Shown here one piece after another: positions 26,753-37,030 of a stretch of DNA of 64,000 nt (the first letter of the stretch is position 1; each line of letters starts with the position of its first letter). This DNA comes from Prolixibacteraceae bacterium (GTDB lineage Bacteria; Bacteroidota; Bacteroidia; Bacteroidales; Prolixibacteraceae). The position numbers were made by a program, and so were the translations under genes. Location of the stretch: assembly GCA_009773765.1 (NCBI GenBank), contig WTWZ01000002.1, positions 62,001 to 126,000 on the forward strand. The letters are read 5' to 3'. The notes beneath the pieces were generated by a model. That model worked only from the letters and a program-made list of their open reading frames with translations, was not told the origin of the DNA and searched no databases.

Positions 26753-29700
26753 TTAAAATTTTATACTTAGACCTACAGTATAAACTGCCGGAACCGGATA
26801 GGTTTGAGTATCGATCCCATTGGCCACTTCAGGATTAAAACCGTTGTATTTAAACAAGGTCAGCGGTCGCTCGGCTGTCAGAATTATCCTTGATTCGGGT
26901 ATATTAAATGCAGAGATTTTTTTATCCCTGATATTATAAGCCAACTGTAAATTCTGAATTCGGAAGAACGAGCCGTCTTCAACAAAATAGTCGCTCATTT
27001 TCTGGTTCCACCCCTTGCGCAAACCTGCCGATGACGGGTATTTGTTTGAAGTGCCTTCACCGTGCCAGCGGTTGACGGCCAGGTCGGCGTCCATGTTTTC
27101 ACCTGCGGTCCATATAATTTCGCCGCGTTTACGGTTTAGTATCGAGTTTCCGTTTTGTCCGCTCATATTTGCCGAAAAATCGAAATCTTTCCATGAAATA
27201 CCTATATTAAAGCCGTACATAAAAGTTGGGAAGTATGAACCCAAAACAACACGGTCGTCATCGTTAATCACACCGTACCCTGGTTCGCCCTGTTCCTGCT
27301 GATCCTGATATTTCAAATCGCCTGGAACTGCACCGGCAGGAGCTGAAGGATCGGAATTAATTTCTGACTGGTTCTGGTACACTCCAAGCACTTTATATCC
27401 AAAGAAAGCAAGTAAAGGCTCACCAACCATCGAACGCTGGCGGAATTCAGCCATTCCCCCATCAATATAAGGCTGTCCGTACAAATCGCGGACTTCATTT
27501 TTAAGTGTTGAGAGATTCAGCCCTACATTATAACTGAAATCTTCAGATATTTCGTTGGCCCAGTTTAAAGTCAGTTCAAAACCTGAGTTTCTGATTACAC
27601 CAACATTTTTTAGCACGCTACTGGTGGTTGATGGGATTCTTACATAGATGGCAGCATTTTTTGTGTCGCGTATGTAATAATCAATATCGGCTGACAAACG
27701 GTTGTCAAACAGCCGGGAGGTTAAGCCGATGTTTGTTTCCTCGGTAAGTTCCCACTTCAGCGAAGAATAGGTGCTTGTTGTAGTTGTGCCCGCAACCATT
27801 ACGCCATCAAAAACTGTGTTAACAACAGTAGTTGTTGAAGCGCCGTCGCTGGCCTGAATTTTATCATTTCCTAACTGTCCCCAGTTTGCGCGAAGTTTCA
27901 GATAATCCAGTCCCTTAATATTTTCCATAAATCTTTCCTCTGATATTACCCAGCCTACGCCGATAGTGGGGAAGTATCCCCATTTTTGCTGGTATTTCGA
28001 GCTGCCGTCAGCCCTCATGGTTGCATATAACAAGTATCTGTCGTTGTAATTATAAGATAACCTCCCGAAATACGAAATACCGTATTGGCGCAATCCATCG
28101 TTGAGAACACCGGTTGGAGGAACGGTACCGGCCTGATCGATGTACCATGCCTGTTCCTGGTCGTAAGGAAAATCGATACCCTGTGCGCTTAATCCGTGGT
28201 ATGCTTCGTCGCGGTACGACTGGCCTGCCATTACAGTAAAACTGTGATTGTCTAGCCTGTCGTTATAAGTAAGCACATTATCCCATATTTGATTTGAAGT
28301 ATTGGACATCCTCTTGGTTAAAGTTGCATCGGGCCTTTGAAAACCATCGCCAATGTAATAAGGCAGATTCACGTTTCGCTCGTCGAGCGAAGTGAATGCA
28401 TGGCTGTAGGTTGTTTTGAATGACAGTTTATCAGGTAAAATTTCAAACTGGGCATAAAAATTAGCCAGCAGTTTTTTAATTTTCAGTTGGTTTTCATTAT
28501 ATTTTAGTGTGGGGAAAGGGTTTTGCCCGCCCCTGTACCCAAGGTCCTGCGCATTGGCCCAGGGTTCGGGCCAGGCCTTAGTGTTCGATTCGTCGTAAAC
28601 CGGCATAATTGGAACGGCAAAATAAGCCTGGTTCCAGGCGCCTGCTTCATCATTGTATTTTAACGCATTGCTGAATATCACATTTCCCCCGACAGTTAGC
28701 CAGTCGGTTGCTTTATAATCAATCTTTGAACGAAGGTTAAACCGCTGGTATTCGTTTTTCATATCAAGAATACCTTCCTGGGCAAAATAGTTTGTTCCAA
28801 TGGCATAAGAAGCCTGTTTGCTCCCGCCAGTAATATTTACACTATGGTTATGGATTGCAGCAGGGCGCAGTATTTCGTTGTACCAGTCGGTATTTACATC
28901 AGGCACATTCGGGTTAATGCGGCTGCGGCCGTATTTCTGCATAGAATTCAATATAAACCCTGCATCGGCAGCCGATCCCGATTCATTAGCCATTGTTGTA
29001 AACTGTTCGGCATTTGCCATTTTTAATACATTTTGAGCTACCTGGGTCCCAAAATAGCCATCATACGAAATTTCTGCCTTTTGTTCGTACCCTCCCGATT
29101 TTGTCTCGATTAAAACAACGCCGTTTGCTGCCCGAACCCCGTAAATGGCGGCTGCCGAAGCATCTTTTAGTACCGAAATCGAGGAGATATCAGCAGTATT
29201 CAAAAAATCGATGTTATCATAAAACATTCCGTCAACCACATAAAGAGGCGCTTCGTTGTCCCTGCCCGGGTATGAACCGATACCGCGTACACGAATGGTT
29301 GGCGCATCGCCCGGAGCACCCGAACTCACAACCTGCAAGCCTGCCACTTTACCTTGTAAAGCCTGCATGGCCTGGCCCGATGGGCTTTTTACCAACTCCT
29401 CTGCTTTTATCGTGGATATGGATGAGGTAAGGTCTTTTACAACCATTTTACCATAACCAACCACTATAACCTCGTCAAGTCCAACAATCGATTCAGCCAT
29501 TTCTATATCGATTGTGGTTTTGCTCCCAACAGGAATTTCCTGTGTCAAAAACCCGATAAAGCTAAAAACCAAGGTTGATTGTCGTGATACCTGAAGGGAG
29601 TAGTTCCCGTTCACATCTGTTACTGTACCATTTACCGTTCCTTTCTCAAGAATGGAAACGCCCGGTAACCCTAACCCCGTATTGTCGATTACTTTTCCCG

Positions 29701-29776
29701 AAATGCCCACTTTTTCCTGGGCTGTTAGTGTAGTAACCAACAATGAGAGAAAGAATAAAAGAATTAGTTTTCTCAT
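26753..29776 (-). CDS. susC: SusC/RagA-family TonB-linked outer membrane transporter
   Basis: The 1007 aa product has a signal peptide, a carboxypeptidase-like domain (VGISGKVIDNTGLGLPGVSI), the TonB box region VIVVGYGKMVVKDLTSSIS, the plug (GVRAANGVVLIETKSG) and a C-terminal beta barrel. It imports oligosaccharides with SusD. I moved the start from the tracked 29839 to the ATG at 29776 (MRKLILLFFLSLLVTTLTAQ), because it gives a clean signal peptide and a perfect -7 box lies inside the longer version. It is the first gene of the PUL operon, divergent from the LuxR-type regulator. Confidence 0.93.
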   Translation of the reverse strand: MRKLILLFFLSLLVTTLTAQEKVGISGKVIDNTGLGLPGVSILEKGTVNGTVTDVNGNYSLQVSRQSTLVFSFIGFLTQEIPVGSKTTIDIEMAESIVGLDEVIVVGYGKMVVKDLTSSISTIKAEELVKSPSGQAMQALQGKVAGLQVVSSGAPGDAPTIRVRGIGSYPGRDNEAPLYVVDGMFYDNIDFLNTADISSISVLKDASAAAIYGVRAANGVVLIETKSGGYEQKAEISYDGYFGTQVAQNVLKMANAEQFTTMANESGSAADAGFILNSMQKYGRSRINPNVPDVNTDWYNEILRPAAIHNHSVNITGGSKQASYAIGTNYFAQEGILDMKNEYQRFNLRSKIDYKATDWLTVGGNVIFSNALKYNDEAGAWNQAYFAVPIMPVYDESNTKAWPEPWANAQDLGYRGGQNPFPTLKYNENQLKIKKLLANFYAQFEILPDKLSFKTTYSHAFTSLDERNVNLPYYIGDGFQRPDATLTKRMSNTSNQIWDNVLTYNDRLDNHSFTVMAGQSYRDEAYHGLSAQGIDFPYDQEQAWYIDQAGTVPPTGVLNDGLRQYGISYFGRLSYNYNDRYLLYATMRADGSSKYQQKWGYFPTIGVGWVISEERFMENIKGLDYLKLRANWGQLGNDKIQASDGASTTTVVNTVFDGVMVAGTTTTSTYSSLKWELTEETNIGLTSRLFDNRLSADIDYYIRDTKNAAIYVRIPSTTSSVLKNVGVIRNSGFELTLNWANEISEDFSYNVGLNLSTLKNEVRDLYGQPYIDGGMAEFRQRSMVGEPLLAFFGYKVLGVYQNQSEINSDPSAPAGAVPGDLKYQDQQEQGEPGYGVINDDDRVVLGSYFPTFMYGFNIGISWKDFDFSANMSGQNGNSILNRKRGEIIWTAGENMDADLAVNRWHGEGTSNKYPSSAGLRKGWNQKMSDYFVEDGSFFRIQNLQLAYNIRDKKISAFNIPESRIILTAERPLTLFKYNGFNPEVANGIDTQTYPVPAVYTVGLSIKF

Positions 29777-29805
29777 AGCTCTTAAATTTGAATTAATTTT
29801 GATAC

Positions 29806-29813
29806 CAAAGATA
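29806..29813 (-). promoter_or_regulatory. -7 box of the susC promoter
   Basis: The minus strand reads TATCTTTG, an exact match to TAnnTTTG, 30 bases upstream of the chosen susC ATG. It argues against the longer tracked start. Confidence 0.6.
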
Positions 29814-30059
29814 AACCACCCAGTGCCCAGTTTAAACATAATACTCTACACTTCTGATTCTCCTGTAAAAGTGATTCCCTGTTTTTAACTCATCATAAAC
29901 TCATCAATTATAAATTTACCTCACCTAACATCCTGTTATTATGATATTTAATAAATTATAGATTAAATAAACTGTTTAAAATAAAATACAAAATCATAAC
30001 CCTGAATGATTAGATTGATAAAAAAATATACCTTTAATGTGTCTTTATACGGTTAAATA

Positions 30060-32909
30060 ATGGGAAAATGTTTTCTTATACTCAGTATTACAGGTTTTAA
30101 AATAATTTCGTTATTGTTGGTTATTATGCCTGAAATGACTTTTGCAGCTCCTGATACAGACCATTTTCGCCAAAATGTAAAGTCTTTCAATAAAATTAAT
30201 TACAACGCTGCGCGTCAAAACTGGAGTGTAAGCGCATCGCCAAACGGATTTGTTTACTTTGCAAACCATCAGGGATTACTTGAGTTTGACGGGACAACAT
30301 GGAATTTATACAGTTTGCCCAACGAAACTATTTTGCGGGCGGTAAAGGTTAAAAACGATTCGGTGATATACACCAGCGGATACATGGAACTGGGTTACTG
30401 GAAACCCGATCAGTACGGGGCTTTGCATTATTTTTCGCTATACGAAAAAGCAAAAAAATACTTGTTTAAAAACATCGAATTCTGGAACATTGCAGTTGCC
30501 GGCAGTTATGTTTATTTCCAATCGTTTAACCGGATCCTGGCATACAATTCCGATACAGTTTCCATAGTCGAATTATCGCCATTTATTTCGGTAATGAACC
30601 AAGTTAACAACAAAGTTTTGGTTGCTGTCAGAGACATCGGAATTTTTGAAATAGTTGGCAAATCGGCCATTCCTTATTTAAGCGGTGAATTTTTTAACAA
30701 TAAACTGGTTCAGTTTCTTATCCCTTACAAGGGTAATCAATTGTTGATAGGGACTGCGGCGCACGGGATTTTTGTGTGGGACGGAAGTGAAATTTTACCC
30801 TGGAACAGCGCATGGACAGATTATTTCGTTAAAAACGAACTTAACCGCGGTTACCATTCGAAAAACGGCGAAATAATAGTGGGGACCATAATCGACGGGA
30901 TTGCTGTTTTTGACGAAAACGGGGCCCTTGTTATGAAAGCCAACGTGCAGAACGGCCTGCCGAACAATACCGTTCTTGGGATTGAAACTGATGAGTGGCA
31001 AAATATCTGGCTGGCGCTTGATGATGGAAATGCTTTTATTTCTGAGAATAGTAACAAGGGATTCTCGGTAGAGAATATTCCGGGGGTAGGGGCTATCTAC
31101 TCCATTTCGGTTTTTAATGATAACCTTTATCTGGGAACCAACCAGGGGTTATTTGTGAAACCTGTGAATGATGATAATCAAAGTTTTACGCTTGTTTCCG
31201 AAACGCAGGGCCAGGTTTGGGACTGCAAGGTAATCGACGGGAAGTTGTGGGTGGGCCATAACCGGGGCACTTTTATTATAGAAGGAAAAAAGGCAATACC
31301 AATCTCAACCCTGTCGGGGGCGTTTACCATTAAGGAGGACACGAAAAACCCGGAAATGCTGATTCAGGGAACCTATAACGATCTGATGGTTTACAAAAAA
31401 TCAGGCAACGCGTATAAATTCAAAAACAGAATTGCTGATTTCTCGGATCTGATCAGGTATATTGAAATCGATCATCTTGGAAATATATGGGCAAGTCATT
31501 TACACCGGGGCATTTATAAAATCGCCACAAGCAACAACCGCGATTCGGTTACACAGGTTAATTATTACGGGGAAGAAATTTTCAAAAAGAACCTGTCGGC
31601 AAATGTTTTTAAGGTAGAAAACCGAATAGTATTTACCACCGGAGATCAGATTTTTACTTATGATGACCTGAATGACACAATCATATCGCACCAGTTTTTA
31701 AACAATTTTCTGGGAGAATTCGCATCATCGCACCGAATTGTTGAAGCGCCCAATCACCACTATTGGTTTATCAGTAAAAAAAGCATTGCGCTATTTTTAA
31801 TCCTTCAGGACAGTGTAAAGCTGATAAAGGAGTTTCCGGTTTCGCTTTTTAAAAACCCGCCTCTTGTTGATGGGTTTGAAAATATTCTTCCAACGGGCGA
31901 GAAAACTGCGTTGCTCTGTTTACAAAACGGTATTGCCAACCTTGATGCTTCTGTTCAGGACGAGGGCAATTCAATATCAAATTTCAAACCTGTGCTAAGG
32001 CAACTGCAACTGTTTTCGGCACGGGGCAAAACCATTCAGTTGCCACTTGGCCATACACAGTTCAAAATCAAAAATAATTATCATAACATTTACCTCCGGT
32101 TCTCATTTCCGCATTTTAACGATTTGCCTGTTTCGTACATGTACTTTCTTGAAGGATTAAACAGCGAGTGGTCGGTTCCGTCAGATGAATCCGGGTTCAG
32201 GTTTGAACGCTTGCCCGAAGGGGATTATACGCTCCGAATCAAAGCCGTTGATTCGTGGGGAAACGAGAGCCAGGTTTTCAACTGTTCGTTCAAGGTTTTG
32301 CCGCCCTGGTATGCCTCTGTGCCTGCAATTCTTATTTATGTCGTATTGCTTGTAATAATCCTGCTGCTTTTCAGAAGGTGGGGAATTCGGTTGACAAAAC
32401 GAAAAGAACAGCGGCAGCATGACGAAAGGGAAAAGGAACTAATCAGGCTGCGAAATTCAAAATTGCGCGAGGAGGTGGAACATAAAAGCAAGGAATTGGC
32501 GAACTCAACCATGTCAATCATAAAGAAGAATGAGTTTCTGATGGAGCTTAAAGAGATTATCGGCAAGCATAAAACTGAACTCGGAAGCCGTTACCCCGAT
32601 AAAAACTATAATTACCTCAACAGAAAAATTGATGAAAATATTTCAAATCAGGACGACTGGCAGGTTTTCGAAAATAATTTCGAACGGGCACACGAGCAGT
32701 TTTTTGAAAAAATGAAAACTTCTTTTCCGCATCTTACACAAAGCGATTTGCGGTTGTGCGCCTACTTGCGCATGAACCTTTCATCGAAGGAAATAGCGCC
32801 ATTATTGGGCATTTCATTCCGTGGCGTTGAAAACCATCGTTACAGGTTGCGTAAAAAAATGAACCTTGAGCATGATGAAAACCTGGTTCACATTATTAAC
32901 GGGGCATAA
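30060..32909 (+). CDS. PUL regulator: periplasmic beta-propeller, Y_Y_Y domain, TM helix and cytoplasmic LuxR-type HTH
   Basis: The 949 aa protein starts with a signal/TM segment and a long region of propeller repeats (NGFVYFANHQGLLEFDGTTW, NNTVLGIETDEWQNIWLAL). A Y_Y_Y domain follows (YMYFLEGLNSEWSVPS, RLPEGDYTLRIKAVDSWG), then one TM helix (IPAILIYVVLLVIILLLFR), a charged coiled coil and a C-terminal LuxR-type HTH (LTQSDLRLCAYLRMNLSSKEI, GVENHRYRLRKKM). There is no kinase domain, so binding of a periplasmic oligosaccharide would signal directly to DNA binding, as in SusR-like regulators. It is divergent from susC across 283 bases and is the likely activator of the PUL. Confidence 0.88.
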   Translation: MGKCFLILSITGFKIISLLLVIMPEMTFAAPDTDHFRQNVKSFNKINYNAARQNWSVSASPNGFVYFANHQGLLEFDGTTWNLYSLPNETILRAVKVKNDSVIYTSGYMELGYWKPDQYGALHYFSLYEKAKKYLFKNIEFWNIAVAGSYVYFQSFNRILAYNSDTVSIVELSPFISVMNQVNNKVLVAVRDIGIFEIVGKSAIPYLSGEFFNNKLVQFLIPYKGNQLLIGTAAHGIFVWDGSEILPWNSAWTDYFVKNELNRGYHSKNGEIIVGTIIDGIAVFDENGALVMKANVQNGLPNNTVLGIETDEWQNIWLALDDGNAFISENSNKGFSVENIPGVGAIYSISVFNDNLYLGTNQGLFVKPVNDDNQSFTLVSETQGQVWDCKVIDGKLWVGHNRGTFIIEGKKAIPISTLSGAFTIKEDTKNPEMLIQGTYNDLMVYKKSGNAYKFKNRIADFSDLIRYIEIDHLGNIWASHLHRGIYKIATSNNRDSVTQVNYYGEEIFKKNLSANVFKVENRIVFTTGDQIFTYDDLNDTIISHQFLNNFLGEFASSHRIVEAPNHHYWFISKKSIALFLILQDSVKLIKEFPVSLFKNPPLVDGFENILPTGEKTALLCLQNGIANLDASVQDEGNSISNFKPVLRQLQLFSARGKTIQLPLGHTQFKIKNNYHNIYLRFSFPHFNDLPVSYMYFLEGLNSEWSVPSDESGFRFERLPEGDYTLRIKAVDSWGNESQVFNCSFKVLPPWYASVPAILIYVVLLVIILLLFRRWGIRLTKRKEQRQHDEREKELIRLRNSKLREEVEHKSKELANSTMSIIKKNEFLMELKEIIGKHKTELGSRYPDKNYNYLNRKIDENISNQDDWQVFENNFERAHEQFFEKMKTSFPHLTQSDLRLCAYLRMNLSSKEIAPLLGISFRGVENHRYRLRKKMNLEHDENLVHIINGA

Positions 32910-32962
32910 AATTTATGGTATAAAGCTGCGGTTAAAAACCACAGCACCCGGGTTGACACCTG

Positions 32963-34355
32963 TCAATCAATTTTCGGCATCAGTTTTAAAACGGTTCCCG
33001 GGTCGTTTAAAACCACATATATTGCGCCATCTGGACCGGTTTGCACATCGCGCACGCGGCCTTGTCCTTTCAGAATCACCTCATCGTGCATAACACGGTT
33101 GCCTTCCAAGCTCAACAATCTGACCTCCTCGTATTTCAGTGCGCCAACCAATAATTTATTTTTCCATTTTTTAAATAAATCGCCACGGTAAAAATCAAGC
33201 CCGCATACCGCAATTGACGGCGTCCAGTAGAAGTTGGGCTGTTCCATGCCTTCCATGTGTGTAAGTTCGGTAATAATGGTTCCGTTATAGTTAATTCCAT
33301 AGGTGATGGTTTCCCAACCGTAGTTTTTACCGGGTTTAATCAGGTTTAATTCGTCGCCGCCCATTGGTCCGTGTTCGGTTGTCCAAAGCTCGCCGGTTTC
33401 GGGGTGGATTGCCATTCCCTGAATATTCCTGTTCCCAAGGGAATAGAGCGATTTCATGGCTTTCGGATCTGACATGTAAGGATTATCAGCCGGTATTTTG
33501 CCATCTTTATGAATCCGGTGGACCTTGCCGTTGGGAAGCGAATTGTCCTGTGCCTGAAAACCGGCGCCCCTGTCGCCAATGGCAAAATACAAATATCCTT
33601 CCGGATCGAACACAATTCGGCAACCATAGTGGTGACGGGTTGTACGGTACGTTTCGTGTGGCGCTTCAAAAAGTACCTGTTCGTTGGCCCATGTATTATT
33701 TTCAATTTTGCCGCGAACAATTTTCGTCATTGCCCCAGGTCGTTCTTCTCCTGCCTTCTTATCCAAAACATGACTGAAAGCCAGATAAACCCAACCGTTC
33801 TGACTGTAATCGGGGTCAACCGCAACATCCATCAAACCACCTTGCCCTTCGTTTAAAACTTTTGGGATATTTTTAACCGGTTCGGGTTGCAGTTTTCCTT
33901 TTATAACAACACGCACCCTGCCGGGTTTTTCAGTAATCAAAGCAGTTGAAGGATCCAAGAAGTCGATTGCCCACGGGATTTCAAGCCCTTCGGCAAAAAC
34001 TTCAACATTCAATTTATAATCGAGTGTTTCAAACTCTTTTACAATTGCTGGTTTAACGGTGCCGGCGCTTTTTTCAGAATCGCTTACATACTTCATTATC
34101 GCCCGTATATCATCATCTTTTAAAATACCGTCATACGAAGGCATTCCAAGATGAAGAATTCCGAATTTCACATTCCTGAATTTGTAACTGTCGGCGGCCC
34201 CATACTGCCAGATTCCATCAACCAGGCTGCCACTCGTGACAGGTTGCACAATACTGTTGATACAGGGCTGCGCCATCGGGTTGTGCACAGGCGTTTAATC
34301 CAAAAAAGGAAATTACAATCGAGGCTAAAACTGAAAATCTGATTCTTTTCTTCAT
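32963..34355 (-). pseudogene. PQQ-type sugar dehydrogenase with broken N-terminal cytochrome c domain
   Basis: The ATG at 34355 encodes a signal peptide and the haem motif YCATCH (MKKRIRFSVLASIVISFFG...), but the frame ends five codons later. The rest of the cytochrome domain resumes in another frame (GSLVDGIWQYGAADSYKFRN... HLGMPSYDG) and runs into a full glucose/sorbosone dehydrogenase propeller (EVFAEGLEIPWAIDFLD, YGCRIVFDPEGYLYFAIGDR, TEHGPMGGDELNLI). The usual linker after CxxCH (G..L.GG-like) is missing, so a frame-shifting deletion of about 28-31 bases fits. The tracked 441 aa ORF starting at 34288 lacks signal peptide and haem site. Confidence 0.8.
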
Positions 34356-34430
34356 GTCAATAAGTTGAAATTAATATACTACAAACGAAAACGGATAAAA
34401 AAGTTCAATTTAAGGAAAATATTTTGCCTT

Positions 34431-36944
34431 TTAATTATTCTGAATGAAGACTTTTTCCATTTCAACTACTCCTCTTTCGCTTTTTAAAACGGCAAGAAAA
34501 ATACCATCTGAGATATGTTTTGCATTCACCTCGAAAGAAGCGTGCTGAATATTTTTCAGCTCCAAGATTTTTTCTCCACGCAAACCCAATAATTCCATGG
34601 AATAGTTTGCAGGTTTGTAATCCTGAATTTCAACCCTGAAAGTTCCGTTCGACGGGTTTGGAAATACTTTCATCCCCTTTCCCTTTTTCTGAATGTTCCC
34701 TGAAAACGTTGTATTTTCGAGCACAACATACATGGCATTTGCAGGCAACACAATTTGAACCTCGTCGCCCAGTTTCTCAACCTGGATTGTTGACTTTGCA
34801 TAACCGGCCGCATCGAGCAGGGTTGCCTGGTTGATACCCTTGTTTTTCAGTTTAATTGTAACCTGCGTGATGGCGCACTTCCAGGGCATTTTACCTGTGT
34901 TGGTAATTTTTAATCCCGAAATTGTTTTCCCGTCAACAACAAAATCAGCAGGTGTTTCTGCCCAGCCGGTGGGTTGATAAACAGTGCCAACCTGAACAAG
35001 TATTTTCGAAGATTCGCGGATGGTTTTTTCATCCATCGCCACCACCTGAATTGCAGCGTAATTATTTGTTGTTTCAATGGTCACATCACTTAATTCGAAG
35101 GTTTGTTGCGTTCCGGTAAAACCACAAATTCCCTGCGCAGAAGGTGCATTCATGGTGCAAATTCCATTTTTGTAATCCCAGAACAACTGGTTATTGCTTG
35201 CCGTTAATTTTTTATTCTGATAATCGATTAAAGTTTCAAGAAGAGGGGATTTAACCGAGTTGGCAGGGGTTCCGCCATAAACAACTTCAACCTTACCTGT
35301 TAAATGTGCCAGCGGCGAGACTTCAGTCTCTTTCGACGGATTTATCTGACTGTAACTGTCGCGGTTGGGATCGAAACTGTTTTCTTCGCTCACCATCGGC
35401 ATTTTACGGTCGTAAATCGATTGCAGTGTTCGTTCCTCGTGGACAACAGTTTCACCCTGACTGATATATCCTTTACGGTAAAGCAGCGCATTTGCCGGAA
35501 ACAAGGCCAGTTGCCCGGGAGTTGAAATTGTCCACCGGTACATAGGGTGCTGGCCCCCGGCGAGGTTGGCCCAGGTAAAATAAGGATTTGGATCGAATGA
35601 AGGGGAAGTAGGTGAAAACCAGTAATATGAATCGACGCCGGTTAACGACATATATGCTGCCACCAGAAACGGCCCTTCGGCCTGAAATTTATGGGGCAGG
35701 TTCCATGCACTTTCGGTTACAAGCATCGGCGAACCTTTTACTTGTTTAATATTTACCGGTAATTTATGTGGCTCGAACAACACCGATTTTCCAACGTAAT
35801 GATGCCCGGGATCGATTCTCCATCCTGAGTTTTCGCCCACATGGCCGGGGTCGTTATAGCGGTTTACGGCCAAAACCTCACTTGTTGTATTTGAATATCT
35901 TTCAGCATCGAAAAGCAGGTTGGCATCGGCGGTTTTCCAGTTGTTGGCATTAATTAGCTGTGGACAACCCAAATTATTTCTGTAATAATCGTGAATTTCC
36001 TGATAAAAATTTCTCTGCGTTTCGGCCAGAAACTGAACCTGGTCGCTTAACCGTTTTGCTTTACCCCCCGATTGTGGCTGTGTGGCATCCCAGATATGAT
36101 AAAGTGCCAATTCACCGGTAACCCAGTTGTCTTTGGATTGGGCAACATTCATCCAGGCCGTTTTTATGGCCGCTGGATTCCCATATTTTGCAACTGCCCA
36201 CTGGTAAAATTTTTGCATGATGACTTTTTCAAACTCGGGTTTTACCGATGAAATGGTCCACCAAAAAACACCGTCTTCGTTTTTTATCTGAATGAGCGCA
36301 ACCGCCGGGTCGTCTTTTAGAGCGGTTCCTGTAAACGGGTTTTTCTCAGTGTAAAGGTATTTCACCCAGTTTTTGTAAGCGTTTTTCAAAGTATCGCTAA
36401 AATACATCACTCCCCACAAATCATCCTTTGCAGTATAACCGGGAATACCCCAGCCACTCAGTTTGGGTTCGCCCATATGGCCGTTGTGCGCCCAAAACGG
36501 GGAAATGGTTGAATAAATCCCTTCCTTTTTCATTGCTGCCACCATTCGCCATATTGCAGTTACATCGGCTTTGTCAACTTCATTGATATTTGCGCCAACA
36601 GGGTTGATACTCCCGTGGTAACGAATCATGTTTACTCCCATTTTTGCCAGGAAACGTGCAAACTTAGCCAAGTCGGCATCGCTCATACTCTTTGTGCCGT
36701 CGCCTCCGTTAATGCTCCAGAACCGCATTGGTTTACCATTTTCGGTTTGAAAAGAATTTCCATCGGCTGAAAGTTTAATAAACCCGTTTTCGCCAGCAGT
36801 TTTTTCGTTGAGGTACCGCAAGTCGAGCAGGGCGTTGTTGGTAAAATTATCGCCGGGATAATTAAAACTCCATCCATCTTTTGGCGATTGGGCAGCAGAA
36901 TTGAAAATCAGGGAAATTAAGAATACAATTGATAAGTGCTTCAT
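34431..36944 (-). CDS. Secreted glycoside-hydrolase-like protein with T9SS sorting domain
   Basis: The 837 aa protein has a signal peptide, an N-terminal segment (DGWSFNYPGDNFTNNALLDL), and a clan GH-A-like barrel (KPMRFWSINGG, FLAKMGVNMIRYHGSINPVG, ALIQIKNEDGVFWW with a candidate acid/base Glu, and SPMLVTESAWNLPHKF with a candidate nucleophile Glu). A C-terminal T9SS domain follows (MKVFPNPSNGTFRVEIQDY... EKVFIQNN). I cannot assign a CAZy family. It is probably surface-exposed or secreted. It starts a minus-strand group with the GDSL and DUF2961 genes upstream of it. Confidence 0.72.
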   Translation of the reverse strand: MKHLSIVFLISLIFNSAAQSPKDGWSFNYPGDNFTNNALLDLRYLNEKTAGENGFIKLSADGNSFQTENGKPMRFWSINGGDGTKSMSDADLAKFARFLAKMGVNMIRYHGSINPVGANINEVDKADVTAIWRMVAAMKKEGIYSTISPFWAHNGHMGEPKLSGWGIPGYTAKDDLWGVMYFSDTLKNAYKNWVKYLYTEKNPFTGTALKDDPAVALIQIKNEDGVFWWTISSVKPEFEKVIMQKFYQWAVAKYGNPAAIKTAWMNVAQSKDNWVTGELALYHIWDATQPQSGGKAKRLSDQVQFLAETQRNFYQEIHDYYRNNLGCPQLINANNWKTADANLLFDAERYSNTTSEVLAVNRYNDPGHVGENSGWRIDPGHHYVGKSVLFEPHKLPVNIKQVKGSPMLVTESAWNLPHKFQAEGPFLVAAYMSLTGVDSYYWFSPTSPSFDPNPYFTWANLAGGQHPMYRWTISTPGQLALFPANALLYRKGYISQGETVVHEERTLQSIYDRKMPMVSEENSFDPNRDSYSQINPSKETEVSPLAHLTGKVEVVYGGTPANSVKSPLLETLIDYQNKKLTASNNQLFWDYKNGICTMNAPSAQGICGFTGTQQTFELSDVTIETTNNYAAIQVVAMDEKTIRESSKILVQVGTVYQPTGWAETPADFVVDGKTISGLKITNTGKMPWKCAITQVTIKLKNKGINQATLLDAAGYAKSTIQVEKLGDEVQIVLPANAMYVVLENTTFSGNIQKKGKGMKVFPNPSNGTFRVEIQDYKPANYSMELLGLRGEKILELKNIQHASFEVNAKHISDGIFLAVLKSERGVVEMEKVFIQNN

Positions 36945-37030
36945 GTCAGAATTGTTTTAAAAGTTTTGGCTGGCTAAATATCATAACTCTTTTTTAAATT
37001 AACCTCGGTACATCGCCTGTTTTTTCTGAT

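Noticed and set aside
26753-29839. Longer susC start at 29839
   Set aside because: It would put a perfect -7 promoter box inside the coding region and hide the signal peptide; the ATG at 29776 is better.
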